A model generated the notes under the pieces. It had not been told where the DNA came from. It saw only the letters and a list, made by a program, of their open reading frames with translations, and ran no database searches. A DNA stretch of 64,000 nt, taken from Halorientalis sp. IM1011 (lineage in GTDB: Archaea > Halobacteriota > Halobacteria > Halobacteriales > Haloarculaceae). Position numbers and translations under genes: made by a program. The stretch is taken from NCBI RefSeq assembly GCF_001989615.1, contig NZ_CP019067.1, positions 248,001 through 312,000 of the forward strand. Direction: 5' to 3'. Positions 61,051-64,000 of this stretch are shown one piece after another (position 1 is the stretch's first letter; the number at the start of each line of letters is the position of its first letter).

Positions 61051-62703
61051 TCAGCGGTCGATCGATCGGAGGCGGTCGTACACGTCACGGAAGACGGGAC
61101 AGCCGTCGCCGGTCCCCGTCTCGACGGTCACCGACTCCTCCTGCAGGCGAACCCGGCGCTGGTTCTGATTGGCTGCGGGCCACTCGGGCAGACTGCCCCC
61201 GTTCGGATCGCCCGTGGCCGCGAAGTTCGACCAGTAGCCCTGCATCCGGTCGCGGAGTTCCCAGTCGCCGGGGCCGTTGATCCCGGTCGGGAGTTTCTGC
61301 TGGGTGACGGTCGCGCCGAAGACGTAGGAGAGTTCGGCGGTGTGGTACGCGCCGGGGTCCTCCGAGAGGAGGGTGACGGGAATCGTCGGCGTGTCGTCGA
61401 AGACGTAGCGGTAGGCCGTCCCGCCCTGACTGGTGATGGCGTCGGTGACTGCCACGTCCGAGCAGAGGAAAAAGTCGTCCGTGTTCACGTCGATGTACGC
61501 CGCCTCGATGGAGTCGTAGTCGCTCACGGGGTAGGCGTCGACGAGCCGGTCCCCGAAGTCGCCGTAGATCCGCTGGAGGCGGTCGCGGTACGCCGCTTCG
61601 GACTCGGGGACGGTGTCGTCGGTGAACTCGAGGAAGAACTGGTACTCCTCGGCGTTGCCGCCCAGCAGGACCGGCACGTCGTGGAACTCGCCGTTCTCGA
61701 TCGACGTCGCGGGGTGGTCCCGGACCACCTCGCCGTCGACGCCGATTATGAGTGCCGGCTGTTCGACGGGTGGCGTTTGCCCGGACGTGGCACCACTTGC
61801 GATCGCGCCCGCGACGCCGTAGGCCTCGGCCAGCGTCTCGGGATCGGTGTCGCGGAGACAGGCGAGTGTGTCGTCCCCGCAGTCCAGTTCGGCAGCCGCT
61901 TCGGTCCCCCGGGTCTCCAGTTCCGACAGGGAGTAGAGCGGTTCGTTGATGGGTCCGCTCTGACTGATGGCGCGGTGGAACAGTCCCTCCGCCTCGGGAT
62001 CGGTCAACAGCGTGAGGACGGCGTGCCCGCCAGCCGATTCCCCGAAGATGGTCACGTTGTCCGGGTCGCCGCCGAACCCTTCGACGTTGCGCTGGACCCA
62101 CTCCAGGCCGGCGCGGATGTCGAGGTAGCCGAAGTTGGTCGGCGTCGACGGGTTCTCGGCACTGATCTCGGGGTGGGCGAAAAAGCCCAGCGCGTTCAGC
62201 CGGTAGTTGACCGCCACGACGACCACGTCGCCGGCCTCGGCCAGCGCCCCGCCGGGGAACCGGTTGCTCCCGAAGTTGTATCCGCCGCCGTGGATCCAGT
62301 ACATCACGGGCTTGTCCCCGGGTTCGGCGTCCTCGGGTGCCCAGACGTTCAGGTTGAGACAGCCGTCCTCCTCGCCGACGAATTCCCCGACGCTGTCGAT
62401 CAACGTCGTCAACAGGAGCGGTTGCGGTGCGCGTGGCCCGAACTCCGTCGCGTCGCGGGTCCCGTCCCACGACGGCGCGGGCGTCTCCGGGGGCCGGAAC
62501 CGCCGCTCACCCACCGGCTGGTGGGCGTACGGAATCCCCTCGAACACCTCGATCCCGTCGTCCTCGTACCCCTCGACGGTCCCGCTCTCGGTCTCGACCG
62601 TCGGACCCGAGAACCACCAGGTCGCGTTCGCGCTGCCGACGCCACTCCCCGCTCCGAACACGGACGCTCCCCCGAGCGCCCCCAGATACGTCCGTCTGTC
62701 CAT
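61051..62703 (-). CDS. Tat-exported type-B carboxylesterase
   Basis: A 550-residue alpha/beta hydrolase. Tat signal DRRTYLGALGGASVFG at residues 2-17 targets folded export. The oxyanion segment is IHGGGYNFGS, nucleophile Ser is in GESAGG (about 222), the acidic residue is probably in GNAEEYQF and the catalytic His is in GAYHTAELSYVFG. LDIRAGLEWVQRNVEGFGGD is the usual signature. ATG at 62703 is preferred to a TTG nine bases upstream; TATA-like TTTTTATT (62735-62742, minus) is close by. Substrate: short esters are likely, otherwise unknown. Confidence 0.9.
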   Translation of the reverse strand: MDRRTYLGALGGASVFGAGSGVGSANATWWFSGPTVETESGTVEGYEDDGIEVFEGIPYAHQPVGERRFRPPETPAPSWDGTRDATEFGPRAPQPLLLTTLIDSVGEFVGEEDGCLNLNVWAPEDAEPGDKPVMYWIHGGGYNFGSNRFPGGALAEAGDVVVVAVNYRLNALGFFAHPEISAENPSTPTNFGYLDIRAGLEWVQRNVEGFGGDPDNVTIFGESAGGHAVLTLLTDPEAEGLFHRAISQSGPINEPLYSLSELETRGTEAAAELDCGDDTLACLRDTDPETLAEAYGVAGAIASGATSGQTPPVEQPALIIGVDGEVVRDHPATSIENGEFHDVPVLLGGNAEEYQFFLEFTDDTVPESEAAYRDRLQRIYGDFGDRLVDAYPVSDYDSIEAAYIDVNTDDFFLCSDVAVTDAITSQGGTAYRYVFDDTPTIPVTLLSEDPGAYHTAELSYVFGATVTQQKLPTGINGPGDWELRDRMQGYWSNFAATGDPNGGSLPEWPAANQNQRRVRLQEESVTVETGTGDGCPVFRDVYDRLRSIDR

Positions 62704-62779
62704 TGGAAACAATATTTCGAGACACAGCTAACAGAATAAAAACTTTCGGTGCAGGAGAAACGAACGACGGGGTCGGCGG

Positions 62780-63070
62780 TCAGGCGAGAATCGTGCTCTC
62801 TTCGAGGAACTGGTCTTCCCACTCGCGGCGGGCTTCCAGTTCGCGACGACCCCGGTTCGTGACTGCGTAGACGTTCGTGCGCCGGTCTTTCTTCCCTTTC
62901 TCGACGAGTCCTTTCTCGACGAGGGTGTCGAGGTTGGGGTAGAGCCGGCCGTGGTGTATCTCGCCCTCGTAGTACTCTTCGAGGGCGTCCTTGATCGCCA
63001 GTCCGTGCGGTTCGTCGTACCCCGCGATGACGTACAGCAGATCGCGCTGGAATCCAGTCAGATCGTGCAC
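62780..63070 (-). CDS. PadR-family transcriptional regulator
   Basis: A 96-residue winged-helix protein: FQRDLLYVIAGYDEPHGLAI at the N-terminus, the conserved HHGRLYPNLDTLVEKGLVEKG, and the wing KKDRRTNVYAVTNRG. GTG start at 63070, with an AT-rich box TTTAATTTAA (63091-63100, minus) 26 bases upstream. It is 76 bases upstream of the esterase on the same strand, a candidate target. Confidence 0.9.
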   Translation of the reverse strand: MHDLTGFQRDLLYVIAGYDEPHGLAIKDALEEYYEGEIHHGRLYPNLDTLVEKGLVEKGKKDRRTNVYAVTNRGRRELEARREWEDQFLEESTILA

Positions 63071-63090
63071 ACATAGCTATACCTACCTGA

Positions 63091-63100
63091 TTAAATTAAA
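63091..63100 (-). promoter_or_regulatory. TATA box of the padR gene
   Basis: Minus-strand TTTAATTTAA about 26 bases before the GTG start at 63070; leaderless. Confidence 0.6.
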
Positions 63101-63287
63101 TCTATCGGCCAGTATGAAAGAATTGGAGGAGGTCGGGGCCATGCGGGGTTTCGCGGGGCGGGGACTGCGGTCGCGCGGTGACTGTCGTGACCGGAGACTG
63201 ACCAGTACGGCCAGTCTTCGAATCGGACGTGTCGCCGGGTCGGGCCGAATCCTGTGACTCAAGTCGGCCGGCGACCACCACTCTCGC

Positions 63288-63674
63288 ATGGACGCCGCCG
63301 ACACGATCCGGTCGTACTACGACGCGCTCCGGGACGGGGAGCCGCTGGGGCCGTTCTTCGCGTCCGAGCGTCCGGCGGACGACGCGATCGTCAAGTTCGG
63401 CCTCTCCGAGCGACTCGTCGGGACCGACGCCGTCCGCGAGGGGTTGCGCGAACAGACGGCAACGACAGCCGACTGGGCCGTCGACAGCCGTGCCCTTCGG
63501 GCGACAGAGCGGGAGCGTCACGCCTGGTTCAGCGACGCCGTCGAGATGGGGTGGACCGACACCGAACGCGAGATCCGGTACGAGTTCGACACGCGCTGGA
63601 GCGGCACGCTCGAACTGCGGGACGGGGACTGGCGGTTCGTCGGCATGCACGTCAGCACGGCGGGGGACCGCTGA
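63288..63674 (+). CDS. SnoaL/NTF2-like protein
   Basis: A 128-residue small alpha+beta protein with the usual NTF2-like order: helix TIRSYYDALRDGE, catalytic-pocket strands, and a final beta hairpin GDWRFVGMHVS. These bind small ligands or act as isomerase-like enzymes; no specific residue set is clear. Stop overlaps the following ATG (TGATG). Confidence 0.78.
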   Translation: MDAADTIRSYYDALRDGEPLGPFFASERPADDAIVKFGLSERLVGTDAVREGLREQTATTADWAVDSRALRATERERHAWFSDAVEMGWTDTEREIRYEFDTRWSGTLELRDGDWRFVGMHVSTAGDR

Positions 63675-63988
63675 TGGTCGGTCCGGTCTCGAACGACGAG
63701 CGGGAGTCGTTCACCCGTCGCCTGCAGGTCGGGTTCGTGGTCCTCGTCGGCCTGTCGGCGGGGCTGATAACGCTCCAGGGGGATCCCACTCCAGCCGTCG
63801 TCGTCGGGGCCGTGGTGGGCGGCCTCGTCGTCGGCGTCGTACTGGTGCGGTTCGCGGTTCCCGACCCGGGCGGGTTCCGCGATCAGGACACGACCGGCCG
63901 GCTGTCGAAGTCGAACGGCCACCTCGAACGGCGGTTCGATAGCGACGAGCGAGAATCAGAATCCCGACGCGAGCGACGGAACCGCTAG
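63674..63988 (+). CDS. Small two-helix membrane protein
   Basis: A 104-residue protein with two hydrophobic helices (about residues 18-38 and 43-63) and a strongly charged tail rich in Arg, Glu and Ser. Translationally coupled with the NTF2-like gene. Unknown family. Confidence 0.68.
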   Translation: MVGPVSNDERESFTRRLQVGFVVLVGLSAGLITLQGDPTPAVVVGAVVGGLVVGVVLVRFAVPDPGGFRDQDTTGRLSKSNGHLERRFDSDERESESRRERRNR

Positions 63989-64000
63989 CGGACCCGATCC

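Noticed and set aside
1-64000. CRISPR array, insertion sequence or rRNA operon
   Set aside because: No regularly spaced repeats, transposase motifs or rRNA-like segments were seen anywhere in the window.

Overview
The window is a chromosomal segment of a halophilic archaeon (class Halobacteria). The evidence is a GC-rich genome coding for strongly acidic proteins, archaeal information-processing genes (rpl21e, rpoF, aEF1B, Nop5/fibrillarin, pelota, archaeal CoaD, Rpo4), haloarchaeal signature genes (HemAT, the 59-residue double zinc finger beside aEF1B, gamma-glutamylcysteine synthetase GshA) and TATA boxes centred about 27 bases before start codons, which is the pattern of leaderless transcripts. 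The genus cannot be fixed from the sequence alone. Gene density is high and no gap between genes exceeds 300 bases.

Layout. 1-6.2 kb: start of a ribose-1,5-bisphosphate isomerase gene, then a cell-surface/lipid-linked sugar region (alkaline-phosphatase superfamily enzyme, polysaccharide deacetylase, flippase-like membrane protein, GT-C glycosyltransferase). 6.2-8.9 kb: a two-gene cobalamin-independent methionine synthase, then a small secreted protein with its own hairpin terminator. 8.9-16 kb: the conserved cluster rpl21e-rpoF-DUF655-ksgA-mscS-hemK, a chemotaxis transducer, aEF1B and its zinc-finger partner. 16-23.6 kb: acyl-CoA metabolism (3-hydroxyacyl-CoA dehydrogenase, an HMG-CoA-synthase-like/DUF35 fusion, thiolase) and regulators. 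23.6-27.6 kb: an Fe-S/NrfD membrane redox module with a Mrp/Nbp35 Fe-S carrier. 27.8-33.8 kb: box C/D RNP proteins, GshA, CoaD, a mini-TFB/MOSC divergent pair and a membrane glycosyltransferase.

34-39.5 kb is the accessory region. A nitric oxide synthase oxygenase gene is followed by tRNA-Leu(UAG). The 3' end of this tRNA is repeated twice downstream, bounding a cassette of about 4.2 kb whose only gene is a 1,304-residue fused restriction-modification enzyme. No integrase is visible inside. 39.5-55.4 kb: a second GT-C glycosyltransferase (paralogue of the first), universal stress protein, pelota, a GAF histidine kinase, HemAT, a metallo-beta-lactamase-fold hydrolase, an HpcH/HpaI-type aldolase, an Lhr-type helicase, two tiny haloarchaeal proteins, a LarA-type racemase and a Dna2/Cas4-like nuclease-helicase. 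55.6-59.1 kb: a four-gene DUF4129/DUF58 operon with overlapping stops and starts. 59-64 kb: cupin, lipoprotein, Tat-exported type-B carboxylesterase with a PadR regulator, and two small proteins.

The most interesting items are the integrase-less restriction cassette in tRNA-Leu and its mosaic gene, the NOS oxygenase, a perfectly symmetric divergent promoter between the mini-TFB and MOSC genes, a thiolase partner that appears to have lost the HMG-CoA synthase catalytic Cys and His, and an Fe-S subunit whose twin-arginine signal lies about 105 residues into the protein. All assignments come from reading motifs by eye; no database search was run.
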